Shown: one piece after another, positions 26,593-40,059 of the stretch
Numbering within the stretch: the stretch's first letter is position 1
Layout of the letters: each line of letters opens with the position of its first letter
Assembly: GCA_024305405.1 (NCBI GenBank)
Contig: JAKNDB010000067.1
Location: forward strand, 948,001-1,012,000
Length of the DNA stretch: 64,000 bases
Direction: 5' to 3'
Source of the DNA: Dirofilaria immitis
Lineage: Eukaryota > Nematoda > Chromadorea > Rhabditida > Onchocercidae
Program-made: the position numbers and the translations under genes
The notes under the pieces: generated by a model
Told to the model about the DNA's origin: nothing
The model's input: only the letters and a program-made list of their open reading frames with translations
The model's database searches: none

Positions 26593-28298
26593 ATGATCAA
26601 AGAAGAAGAAGCCTGTCCAATACAGGCAGAAGTTCTTGCAGTTTTAGCGAATAATGAGGATGGTTTAAACAGCGAAGAATTGATGAAGCAGACTATGGGA
26701 ATGGATATCAAAGCACGTAGTGAAGCGGTTAATGCCTTGTTATCATCGGGTAAAATCGAAATGCTACCTGGTCACACGCCAGGTGCATTTATCTTACGTT
26801 TAAGAAAAGGTACACAAATTGCCAATGCTACACATGAGGAACAATTGGTAAGCAGCTTTTTGATTTTCAACTACTCTGTCTACTCTGTTAATTATTCTTA
26901 AGTTTTCGCTTATTTTTCATCTCAATAATTATTGGGATAATATTAAAATTATATTGAACTGATGCCAGATGATTCAAGCTTATAATAGTTTGATTTTAAT
27001 CATTGAACACTTGTTGGAATATTTTTCGATGTAAATTTCTCATAATTCAATACCTTCAGAATTAATTTTTCATGCCTTACTCTGTTTAGATTTAAAACAA
27101 TTTACATTGCAGATTTATTCGCTAATTGAAGAATCAGGTAAAAAGGTATTTGGATACGGGATATTCGTGATCGAACTGGTCTATCACAGACGCAAATGCG
27201 TAAAGTTCTGAAAGTATTGGAACAACGCAAACTTGTGAAATCGATAAAAGTTTCTTTTCATCTTTTTGATTTATAATCTTTGCATACTTAAAAGTTTTGT
27301 TGCTGTTTTCATGTCGATTCTTAGCCAAATTTGATTTTGTATTTCAGCGGATTTTTTTTTAAGTAAAATAATTTTAGATAAGATTTCCTCCTCCCAAAAG
27401 ATACACGATGCTTAGCTATTCATTATTTCTGGAACAATTTACTTGAATGACATTTGCGAATGATCGTTGTCATGTGAACACCTTGGAATTGGTAGTCATT
27501 TGTCTTATTAGAAATATCAATTTGTAGATGCATTTTAACAGATCGAAAATAGAATTTATTTTTTTACAGGCTGTTGGTACGACAAAAAAATGCTATATAT
27601 TATATGGTGTAGTAGCAGATGAATCGTTAACAGGTGGAACATTCTATTCTGACCAACAGTTGGATTCACAGTTTGTCGAAACTCTAGCACATATTTGTGT
27701 TGCGATGTTGCAGGTTTTGATATCATGAATATAAGTGTGGTAGTCTAGACTAAGCGACGATGTCGAATTTTGTTTTTCATTTGAAAATTTTAAAATTTGG
27801 ATTTTATTTATGTTTTAACGACTTTCCGTTTAATATGATTATAAATTTATTCGTTTTTTCTGCTTTAGTATGTTATGCTTAGATTTCTTAATTTTAAATT
27901 TTAAACTTCGAATCAATGATTTCACCAATTTGACAATAAGAAAAATATTATAGAGCAAGCGAAAATTCTCTGAGGATAATCACAAAAATGATCCCGCAGC
28001 TGCTCGTGAGTTCGCATTTGTTCGTTCTACTGAGGTGGCGCAATTTATTCGCGAAAAAGGTGTTTGTCGTGTGCAACTTAATATCACTGATATTGAAAGT
28101 ATTCTATCAATAGCATTGCTAGATGGTTTCGTCGAACGACGTGCAGACGGCATGTATCGTGCACTGATGACGAAAATGATTCGATGCGCTCCATCTCTTT
28201 GCCCTTGTATTCACTGTCCCATTGAGGCTGATTGTAAACCAGGTCATGTCATATCGCCCCAGAATTGTGAATATTTTGCTAGTTGGTTAGGTTGGTAA
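26593..28298 (+). CDS. polr3f: RNA polymerase III subunit RPC6/C34
   Basis: Four exons: 26593-26847, 27113-27249, 27570-27713, 27954-28298; about 293 residues, against 316 in human. C34 is part of the C82/C34/C31 initiation subcomplex and contacts TFIIIB (BRF). Two N-terminal winged-helix segments are seen (EAVNALLSSGKIEMLPG; LVKSIKAVGTTKKCYILYG), then SLTGGTFYSDQQLDSQFVE. The C-terminal region has ITDIESILSIALLDGFVERR and the cysteine set CIHCPIEADC...SPQNC. These cysteines match the positions that hold an iron-sulfur cluster in human RPC6. The start is the ATG of MIKEEEACPIQ. One A is missing from the A5 run at 27140-27144, which splits GKKGIWIRDIRDRTGLS. A possible AATAAA polyadenylation signal is at 28555-28560. 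Confidence 0.95.
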
Positions 28299-31028
28299 AT
28301 GGATCATTAGCTTATGAAATTGATTTATCAGAAGGCTGTTAAAATCCTATCTTAAATAATTGTAATATGTTTATAAATATTCTTGTATTTTTATTGTTAA
28401 ATATTTGTTATGGTATAAATTTTTCATTTAGTTTCTTTATGCTTTAATTTGTTAAAATTTTCCGATCCTTTACAATTTTTTGAAATCAGATAAGCACATA
28501 ATTTGATGTTTCATATTTATCAGGCATGATGTCGAGAAGATCTTACAATGTGGCAATAAATGCAATATATCAATTTCCATTTAATTCAATAGAAAATTCT
28601 TTCCATTTTGCGATCAAAAAGAAGTTAATATAGTGATGTTCGACTCTTTGCAAAGTTCACATTCCATTCCAAATAGTTTTAAATAATAAAAGTATCTCTT
28701 ATGAGTAATAAAATTTCACATTATCTTGTGAAGATATGATATATCAGAAATAAAGTATATCTTATGAGTTAGTAAAATTTCATTATATCTTTTGAAGATG
28801 TATTCGTGATGAACTCATTTTAAAACTCATTAATTTAATTTGGCATCGTAATTTCATAGTTAATTAATCAAACGAATTTCTACTTCTTCTTTATTCTATT
28901 TTATTATCAACTCATTCATTTAGTATTAGTTAAATGAAAGAATTTTTGAAATCAAAATTATCAATTCAAATTAGTCTAAGAGAAAGTTTGCCAAACTTAG
29001 ATTCTTCTTTTATTCACTTATAGAAATTAAAAATTGAGCAACTATTTTGAAAATGTATTTTTTCCATTATAAAGCAAAAATTACAAATTCAAATTATTCT
29101 TGCATCAAATGTCGAGAAATGAAAGATCAGATTTAATCTGTTGATGAAAAGAAGGATATGTTTAATATTTTCAAAAATAAAATTTATCAAAATCATGATG
29201 ATATTCTTAACCCAGTTATAATTTTTATGTTCGAAGCAACATAACATTAATTTAATAAAATATAGTTTTGATTCTTGAGAAAATATAAATTGCTCTTGAG
29301 AATTTTATGCTTCAAAATATATTTTTACTCAGATAGATAAACAAGTTTTTTTTTTTAATTTCGCAAACAAATAAATAAGTTGAAGCTTATTCCGCTTAAA
29401 CTTTGACATATATCTTCGCATGCAGATAGCATAGGAAAATTCAGCAAAGATATATTTTTAATTTTACCAAAAATTAGCACTATTTTCTATTAAAGGGCAA
29501 AAATTTTAGCATTTTTGTAATCAGAGATAAAGAGTGATAAGTTTCAAAGCAAAAGATTTTTATTTCGAAAATATAATTCATTCAATTTTATCTTTATTAC
29601 AGGTGATAAAAATTTTCATTGATAAATAGTGTTAGGTTTATCATATTGATAATAATATATATATTTATTTTCATTTAAGATAAATATTTTTTTATTAAAT
29701 AATTTATTCAAATTAGTTATCACAAGAGATCTGTTATATAAATCTCTGAAATACTTTGATCAATTTACCCCTAAAATTTAGATAATTTTAATTCAAATAT
29801 TTTTCATCAAAAATTGATAATTCATCTCTAATAAGATAGGTATAAAAGATTTAGTTAAAATATTAAACTTTGTTTTCAGTTAAATACATATCTTTTGGGG
29901 AAAAAAATTAGATTACTTTACAGATTGCTATCCATTTAAAACGAAAGAATAATGATAATGATAAATTTATCAATAAAAAATTGCTAAAATTATTTATCAG
30001 TTAATAACAGGAAGTGCTTTGTTCAGCTAAGAGTTTCAATGATGATAGGTTGTAATATTTGCAAAAGTTTTGATATTGTTAAACTAAACAAATGCTGATT
30101 AGAATTGAAAAAGAGAGAGAGAGAGAAATGGCTGATGATTGATTGATATGGGTGGTTTTTTTTTCTTTTTTTTTTTAAATTCTCGATCATAGATTTTTTA
30201 AATTCTCGATTACTTTTATTGCTGAATTTTAATATTTATATATTTTATTCTTAAAATTTATTCTTTACAAAAAAAAATAAATTGAAATTATTTTAATATA
30301 AATTATATATACATTTTTAATTATTATTATTATTATAATTTTCAAAATTTAAAATTGTAAAAGTTATATCGGAAAAAACTTATTAAAAAAGCATTACGAT
30401 TAATTATCTGATATGATATGATTAGAGATAATAAATATCATGATATGTTTATAATAATTTTTACTATATATGTATATGTATATATATATCAATTTTGTGG
30501 CATAAAAACTTTTATAGAGTTATTTAGAAGAGAAGAATACATTCTATGGGAGAATCTGAATCTCTAATATCTTAGAATTATGACAGAACAATGATAGTAA
30601 TAGTTGATATCATATAATTAGTAAAATGAAGTTTACTATAGAAAAATGAAAATTTAAAAATTGGACATTAAAATTGGTCAGGGATGAATGATTCTATTGG
30701 ATCAATAGCTGAATTACATAGATCAAAGAAAGTTTACGCTCGAGAATCTCGAGATTTTCATTCCAATAAGAATACAGAGCAAAAGATAATGATGTTGAAT
30801 TAAGACAACATTATCAGGTAGGTAGTAGAATGAAAGATGTTAAAGAAGATTATATTTATGCTGATAAAACGAAAAACTTCAGCTCCATAAATCTAAGGTA
30901 GCGAAAAGTCCCAAGTTCTATATAGCCTGAGGTTGATAAAGAGAAAATAAATATAGAAGAGAATGAAAAGATGCTAAGAGAGAAAACGATGATTGTTAAT
31001 GTGATACAAATGTTGTTTCCTCTTTGCT
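28299..31028. other. Intergenic region upstream of dystrophin
   Basis: Unique AT-rich sequence with no supported exon. The left end carries the polr3f 3' UTR. There are no large arrays, only short A/T runs and a brief GA stretch near 30110-30125. Dystrophin promoter elements are presumably in the right half but cannot be identified by reading. Confidence 0.6.
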
Positions 31029-31106
31029 TCAACTTACTACTTCTCTCTTTTCTTCTAATATTTCTTCTTTTCCATCATCATTCAATATTACTATTAAATA
31101 ACCGTA

Positions 31107-31475
31107 CTTGATCGCCATCATCATCATCATCATCCTTATCATCATCATTATATCGTCATTATTATCGTCATCATCAGTGTCGCTGTCATCGACATCGTTA
31201 CTATCACCATCATCATCATCATCATCATCATCACCACCATCGCCGCATTCCTTCCTATTCAAAACTATTGCGGTCAATTTTACTGCACACTCACTCAGTC
31301 TGTTCATTTGTGTATGTATGTATGTGTGTGTATGTGTGTGTAAATGTATGTACACCCTCTGAATTGTGCTGCTACTACTGCTGTTGCTATTGTTGTTACT
31401 GCTATTGCTACTACTGCTATTGCTGCTACTGTTGCTGCTACTGCTGTTGCTGCTATTGCTGCTGCTGCTGCTACC
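31107..31475. repeat. Trinucleotide/dinucleotide cluster 5' of dystrophin
   Basis: Three adjoining simple repeats: an ATC-type tract (about 31107-31245), a TG/TATG tract (about 31305-31345), and a CTG/CTA/TTG/TTA tract (about 31366-31475). Read on the plus strand in the dystrophin frame, the last encodes an unbroken run of more than 30 leucines that continues in frame to the dystrophin ATG. There is no ATG before it: the frame opens after a TGA at 31360. Confidence 0.93.
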
Positions 31476-31503
31476 TGTACAAACTTATAAAGGTAAAGGT
31501 ATA

Positions 31504-34500
31504 ATGCTCTTCTCAGGAAGTTCTTCAGCAAAAGTGAAAAAGGATGAGAAAAAGGAGAAGAAATTGGAGAAAGGTATGTTTTATCTATTGCATCTTTTCA
31601 GGTGTATGTTTTTTTTTTTTTGATGAATAATTATCAACTTATCATTCTGTTATTTACTTACTTTTATGAAAAGATTTGATGAATAATTATCAACTTATCA
31701 TTCTGTTATTTACTTACTTTTATGAAAAGATTTGATGAATAATTATCAACTTATCATTCTGTTATTTACTTACTTTTATGAAAAGATTTGATGAATAATT
31801 ATCAACTTATCATTCTGTTATTTACTTACTTTTATGAAAAGATTTGATGAATAATTATCAACTTATCATTCTGTTATTTACTTACTTAATCAAAGATTTT
31901 TTTATCATTAATAATCAACTAATTAGCAACACATTCTTCAAATATCATTTATCATTCCTTCTTTGATTTATCGTTCTTCCGATTTGCTTTATTCATATAA
32001 AATTTTGATTTACATAACATTGAATTAATTTTTTAACTAAAAATTCATCGATTAATATTCGAAATATTCTTAATTTTTATCATTTCTTTTGAGAATTAAT
32101 AATAATTTATCAAAATGTTTCGATAAGTTTAATTTTAATAATAATTAAATAAAAAAATTTACTAAAAAGTTTCAGATAATTTATCCATAGCTTGCTTTGA
32201 TTAATCTTAATCTTAAATAGAATTATAAATTACAATGATTAATTGTAATTTATAATTTATCTATTTAAAAACTCACTGATTAGATATTCTTATCAGATGT
32301 CTTTTTTGTAAAACAATTATTAATATATTTATTGGACTTACTTCTTTTTGTATATTTTGCATTTTCATTACTTTAATTAAAACAATGAATGAAAGTCCTA
32401 TTCTATCAAATCATTCATTTCATAAGTTTTTTTCTTTTTTTATCTTCGAGATGTACACTTATCAGAGATTATTAAAATTTTGAAATGGATTTTAGCACTT
32501 CAAATAATTTTATTTATATCGTAATTGCTATTGAAATAATGCACATTAAATTAGGCTTTTGCATAATTTAGGATAAACTAATTTATATAAAAATAATTGA
32601 TATTTAAAATTCAAAAATCTTCCTCATCTTATTTCTTCCAGTAAAATTGACATTTCATAATTTCTCGAGAATTATCATCGTATGATAAAACTAATTTTCT
32701 CTCTTCAATATCTAGTTAAATTTTTTAAAATTCCAAGATATCTTTTACCATCAAAACAAGTCATTTTTCATTATCACTTCCTTCTTCTCGCTAACAATAT
32801 GAGTGGAACATTTTGCAGAATATTACAATTCATTCTTTTTTTTTTTTTTTGTGAATTAATCAAATTGATAATATGATGATCAATGGTGTAAAATAGAAAG
32901 TTATTATGACTTTTGTACTGCATTATTTATCTGATAATATCTTATCACATGAACGATTATCATCGAAATTTATCTCTTTAAATATTTATCGATAGTTTTA
33001 AAGGATCATTTAGTCTTAATTGATTTTGTTTTATTAGTTTGTTTAAAGTTTCGAGAGTGTATGTTCTCATCTTATTACAACACTATTCAATCATCCTTAC
33101 AACAGACCATTTCAAATCGTATCATTTCATCCTATTTATAGATTATTTAAAAGATTATTTGCAAATGTAAGAAAACTATAATGTGATTGATAAATAAAAT
33201 TTACAAATGCTATATAATAATCAATATGATTTATTGATTGAAATGATCAAAAATTTTTTGATCAAATAAAATTAAACTGTTTTTTCTTTTTTCATCTTTT
33301 AAAGATTCAATTTAAAGAATTAATTTTAAAGTTTTATTTTGTTTTTGTTAGAAAAAAAGAAAAATGAAAAATTACTTTACTTTACAACTTGGCTACATCA
33401 TTTTATGAACTTTGCTCAGATTTTTCATTTAAGCCAAGATTGTTTCTCATTTAAAAAAAAAGGAGAAAGTATTCATCTAAGATAGCATCAAGTTTTTTTT
33501 TTTTTTTTATATTTTATATTATTCAATTCTTAACTTTCAATAATATCAATTTTTATAAAATTAATGAAATAATCTAAGAAAAGAGAGAGAGAGAGAGAAA
33601 AAAATGAAATGAAATAAGAAGATAAGTTAATAAATGATAACGATTTATCAAATAATAACACCACATGGATTTTCTTGGCATTTAAAATATCTTTACGATC
33701 ATCTTTCGATCATTTGCTATCATATGCATTACAATTTCTTACGTCATTACGTATTACATATTTAAAGCTAAAAATTGTTACAAAATTTTATTACTAATTA
33801 ATTATTGTTTACGTAAGCTCAAACTTAAGATTAAATCTTCTAATTAAATTTTAATTTTAAATTTTGTTATCAAAAAATTAAACGAAATAATTTTCAGATG
33901 ATCGATACGATGTTCAAGAAGCTGTATTTATACGTTGGGGAAATTCATTAGCTGATGGTGTAATAAAAGAATTAAACGATTTTGTTGATACAAAATTTTT
34001 ATCTATTTTTGTGCAACTTATCACTGGCGAATCATTCGTAAATTTTATAAATTTATTTTTATACAAAATATAATTATATCAAATATAAATAATAAAGGTA
34101 TTCTTACCACTATCAATTTGAGAAAATTTGTATGAAAAAAATTTTCTCTTAATGATCCATAGTCTCTTTACCCGTGTTTTTCACTTTTATAACATGAAAT
34201 ATAACAAAAATCAACTGTTATCTATATGATTGGACTTATAAATAGATAATTTATTTCACGACAATCATGTTAAATTGAAATTATCACACATATGTCGACA
34301 ATATCGGTACTAAATTTTAACGATCTAATCAATCTGAAGCAAAGCTTTTGTGCTAAAGAATTTTTTTTTTTTGAATTTTATTCTCCCCTTGAAATTATTT
34401 TTGTTATGTTAAATTTTTGAAAATTTAACATAATAATATTTGATATACTCTCCAAATCTAAACTATATCCATGGCATCCAATAGGCGTTTCTCAAAATCT

Positions 34501-37500
34501 TTCGTTTCTAATAAAATTTAATTATTTTAATTTCTGCTTTTTTAATTCAAAAATTTTCATTTAAAAATTTTTATCTTTTATTGATTCTGATATTTTATAT
34601 ATTGTATTAATCGATCAGATATCGTTATGATCAGATATCGTTGATATCATCAATCAAATCTAATATCATTATACTGAATATTTATATTCTATCTCGATGA
34701 TATCTTTAATTATAAGAATAAAAATATTTTAGGTAAGTTCAGGTTCACGAGCACAAGATATATCAAATGCGCTTCGACTTGTTGATACTGATGAACGCTT
34801 TAGCCAGATAAATATCAATGAACTTGTTGATGGAAATTCTCGAACTATATGCTCCGTTATTTGGCAACTTATACAAATTTTCTGGAAAAAGTCAATGCTT
34901 AGATTAAAATTTAAATTTCAATAAAAATTTATAAATTTGAATTTGTATTCTTTAACGTAAAAATTAGATATGAATGAAATTAGACAAATAGTAATGCATC
35001 CTTTTCAAACTTCTCTTGGCTTCTGGCTTCATTAATTGAATTGTTTTTTTATCGAAGCTCAAACAAGTTTTTCAAGCCATAAAAATAGTTTACGTCTATA
35101 GGAGTACTCTTATTTTTGGGATGATTTTTCTTCTTATCATTTTTGATTATTATTTTAAGATTTTACTAATTGATATTAAAGAGTATCTATCAATATGTTG
35201 CATTATAGTTTCAAATTTTATCACTAAAGAATGATTATTAAATGAAATTTTGATGCTATTAAAAGACTTCGAATAATATTCGAATATTTGATAGATAATA
35301 AATTTTGATTTAAATAGTTTGAATAATTTTATCAAATTTAGATTTGCTCCAACTGATGTTCGAGATCAAAAATTGGCTGAAGCATTGAAAGATTGGTGTG
35401 TTGAACGTGCGCAACGTTTTGAAGTTCAAATAAGTGATTTTATCTCGTCATGGCGAGATGGCTATGCCTTAAATGCTATTTTATTATCTTATAAGTATAT
35501 TATTTTTATCCAATATTTGATATAATTTTTGAAAGAGAAATATCAAATCTTACACATATCATCTTATTTCTGATAACTGAAGAATTCTTAATGATAAATT
35601 TTGTTAATTTTTTTTAAAACAATTTTGCAAACTATTATCAATGAATATTTTGATTATTAAATGAGAGAGTTTTAATGATCGTTAGCCAGAATATTGATAG
35701 TTAATTTTTTCAAAAAAAAAAAAAAAGGCAACTTTTGAATTCTGTATCCATTAGAGAATCCATTAATCTTCATCTTGAATGATTTTATTTTCAGTCCAGA
35801 ATTATTCAGTATGAATCAGATACGAGATATGCGGGCGATAGAGCGAATTGAGCATGCAATGGGTCTAGCAGAGCGTCATCTTAATGCTCCACGTCTTCTT
35901 CATCCAAAAGGTTCGTTGCAATAAAATTTCAAACTTTTCAATCTCCTAAACTTGTAGCCTGCCTACTCGAGATTATAATTATTACAAATGAAATTTTTTC
36001 ATAAGTTATCACTTACATAATTGCTAATTAAGCATAGAACGATGCCCAGATATTGGATATAATTTGCCCATTTCCTGGTTTAATCTTTAAATCTACTATC
36101 TTCTACTGAACAATACCATCACTTTTTTTTATTTATTATTTATTTTATAATTTATATGAATATATATAAGCATTAAAATAATAGAGTTAACAAGACACAG
36201 AAATGAGAAAGGAAAGTAAAATGATATCTCTGATATGATAAATGTTTTTCAGATTTCTACAGTGAACATTTGGATATGAAAAGTGTTGTTTGTTATTTAA
36301 TGGTACTTTATCTCTCATTAAACAATGAAGCCCCATTATCCAAATCTCGGCCTGAACGGAAACCATCTCAGCCTGAACGGAGACCATCTCAGCCCGAGCG
36401 GAAACCATCTCAGCCTGAACGGAGACCATCTCAGCCCGAGCGGAAACCATCTCAGCCTGAACGGAGATTATCTTCGTCTGAACGGAGATCATCCCAGCCT
36501 GAACCGCAACCACCTCATCCCGAACCGAAACCATCTCATCCCGAACCGAAACCATCTCATCCCGAACCAAAACCATCTCATCCCGAACCAAAACCATCTC
36601 TTCCCGAACTGAAACCATCTCATCCCGAACTAAAACGATCTGAACAAGCTATAGAATCATCGGAATCAATAACACTTGCTTCCTCTTCTAAGCCAGAAGA
36701 ACCGATAGTTAGCAAAACAGCTTCTATAAAAACTGATTCGCAGTTTACGATAGATTCACCAATATCACCTGTTGAGAATGCTAATACTGAAATGGAATAT
36801 TCGATGCAAAGAAATTCTGAACAACCATCTTCTATCTTAGAATCTGTAAAACAATCACAGCCAACTAACGAAGTTAGTTTGCTTAATTTTAAAATTATTA
36901 CATCAAAAATATTTAATTAAGAGAAATATTTTCATAATTGTAGAGAAAATATAAATGCTCGAGAATTGATAATTCTGATGGAAAATTTTCAAAATTTCAT
37001 TATAACATTTATTTTACATATTTGAAATTTAAATTTAAGCATAATTAAATAATTTTTTACTAAAAAACAAAATCAAAGAGTTAATAATTAAATGTAATTA
37101 TTCTTTCTAATAATTTATTTTGCTATTCTTTCTTTTCATTTTAATTTCAAATTAGAAAAATATTTTGTTTAAAAAAAAAAAAAAAAAACATATTTTTGTA
37201 AATAAATTTATGACTGCTACTGCAAATTGATCAATTATCATTTTATTTATCACTTCATTTCTCATTATTAATGTAATCTAAAAAAAAATTTTTTTTTTTT
37301 TATCATTCTAAACGAATGAAAAATTTAGAAATAATTTATAATAATTTTTCCAAAAACAATTAATAATTTCAATTGGTTGAATAAAATTTTTATGGAAAGA
37401 AATATTTTGTTGAAAAAAAAAAAAAAAGAAAAATTAATGCAATGAAATTTTCTCCAAAATTTATTTATTTATTTGAAATATTCAAAAACTTTTATAATTT

Positions 37501-40022
37501 AAAATTAATTGTTTTTTTTTATTTTTAAAAACAAACTATAAATTAATTAATAGGAAGCAATTTTTATTAGAAAAAAAAAAAGAAAAAGAAATTCATTTAT
37601 TAATATCAATCAATTTTAGAATATTTCAAATATTATTAATTTCCAAAAAAAAAAAAATATTAATAACAAATTTAGGTTGAAATATCAGAAGACTTTTTTC
37701 TTCTAAAGTTTTTTTTTTTCCATTTTCTTTTTTCTTCTGCTAACAAATAACAAATATTGGAAATGTAAAAATTTGCTGCTTGCTGCTATGCTTAATTTTG
37801 TTGTTATATTTTATTTGTATGAATGATTTTAAAGTAATATTTTAAGTGTAAAAATTTAAAGCAAAATTTATGTGAAATTATTAAAAAAAAAAAAAGTTTT
37901 TCCTTTTTTCTTTAAAAAATTACTTCAGAATTTTATGATTTTACTGATTAAAATTACTTCAAAAAAAACTTTTATCTTATCAATTAGATAATTTTACATC
38001 TTATCAGTTAATAATTTGAAAGTATAAATGATAAAAAGATGACATGAGATGTTTTGCAGAATGAAAATTTTAGAGATCTAAAATTGAATTCTAGTATTCG
38101 AAAAATAGAAATGATGAGGAAATTTATTATTTGCACCATGATGTTAGGAAAAATATTATCTAGAAAACGAAGCAATATAGATTAACATGACTTGAGCTTC
38201 CAGTGCTCTCGAGATAATTGCGCTAAACTTCTTCTCGAATAGAATAAAGAAAGCTCCATTACTACTATTCGCTTTTCATTCTCGAAATCTAGTATTATTA
38301 TTCAGCATTTTATTGAAATTTTATTAGAGGATTTTAATTTCTTTGATTTAAATATATAAATTTCTATACAATCTGCGTCATCTTCTTCTCGCCATAATTA
38401 TAGCATTTCAAATTTGCGCTTCTGTAAATTGTTTAATGCTATTAATCAATAATAATAGATTTTTGATATTGAATTAAAATAAATTATGATTGAATATTTT
38501 TTTTGAGAACGTCGAGATTCAATCACGTAAATCTTCAACATCAAGTCAAAAATCAGGTAAACGACGAGGTAAAGTAATGGAAGAAACAATTGTTGAATTT
38601 GAAGAATGCTTAGAACATGTATTAGCATGGTTATTGGAAGCAGAGGAGCAAATTAATTCTATGAAACCTATTGAAAAAGATAATGTAAGTTTTAATTTAA
38701 TTTATCGACTTAGAATTTCATTTTAATTTAGCCATTAATAATATTCGAAGCAATAATCGATATTCCGTGACCTATGAACTTTCTAATTTGATTCATTTCA
38801 TTCGAAAAATTTTTTTTCCATTTCAATTTACAAATTAAAAGGCAAAGAAAGTAAAAAGCGAAATGACAATTCTTTCAAATGAAGTCATAAATTTTGAAAA
38901 ATTTCATTAAAGGTAGAATTGGTGAAAAGTTTATTCAAAGAGCATGAAATGTTCATGCAATCATTAACCGAAAGTCAAGATGGTGTTGGTCGAGTATTAC
39001 ATAGGTTGTTATTGTTATTGTTGATAATTATCATATCTTTTTTTTTTTTTTCATCATTAAATTATCATAAGAAAATTTTTGAAAAAATTATCTTAAAAAC
39101 TTCAAAACGATCATATATAATTGATCAATTGTGATTACTATGATAAATAAGACTAATAGAATTTCTTGAATATTTATTAAAGTATTATTATAGATCAAAT
39201 GATTTAAATTATATTATTTTTGGAAAACTCATTATAATATTTTAATTGATCAATTCTTTGATTGTATATTTAACTGATAAGTGATTATCCTATTTTAACA
39301 ATTATTTTCATACAATTTTATTAAAAATTTTTATGCAATCATTTTTTTTTTGAGATAAAATTCTCGAGAAATTTCTATGTTTGAAGTTTTGAAATATTTA
39401 TAATTTTTTTTTTTTCAATTTAAAGAGGTCAACAATTGTTGCAAAAATTGGAAAAAGATGAATCTGCATCAATTGTTGCTCAATTATTAATGGTAAATTC
39501 AAAATGGGAACGGATCAGAGAAATAGCTATGTCACGACAAAATCAATTACAACATTATCTAAATACAGTTCAAATTGAACAACTTGAATCAATCAGGTCA
39601 GATTATTCCTTTTTCCTCTTTTTTTTCCCCTCCCCTGCTCAAATTATAATTCATATTTAATAAATGATTTTTTCTTTTCTTGTTGTTTTAAAATTTTGTT
39701 ATTATTTTTAATTTAATTTTCAACTTTTCATTGACTAATTGATAAGAAAGATAGTTGGATTTTTTTGAAAATTCTTATCATATTTTAATACTGATATTAT
39801 CATTTAAGCGATATCATTTAGGCAGCATCATTTTTTATATTTACAATTTATTCATTTATTATATATATTGTATTTTATTTTTGTTTTTGTTTCTGAGAAA
39901 ATAAAATCTTAAAAAATTTTATCAATCATAGGTTGTTGAAATTATTGAAATTATCCTGATTAAAGAAATTGCAAAAAATATCAATCTATTTTTAATCAAA
40001 TATAAAATGAATTATTTAAGTT

Positions 40023-40059
<37 letters not shown>

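Noticed and set aside
31029..31531. Asp-rich, Ser-rich, Cys/Tyr-rich and Ala-rich frames over the trinucleotide tracts
   Set aside because: Simple-repeat translations on both strands with no family resemblance.
36187..36618. Long minus-strand frame (VSVQAEM-type repeats) and a second plus-strand frame over the dystrophin repeat
   Set aside because: A stop-free 21-bp repeat opens every frame; only the frame continuous with CH2 and having proper splice sites is supported.
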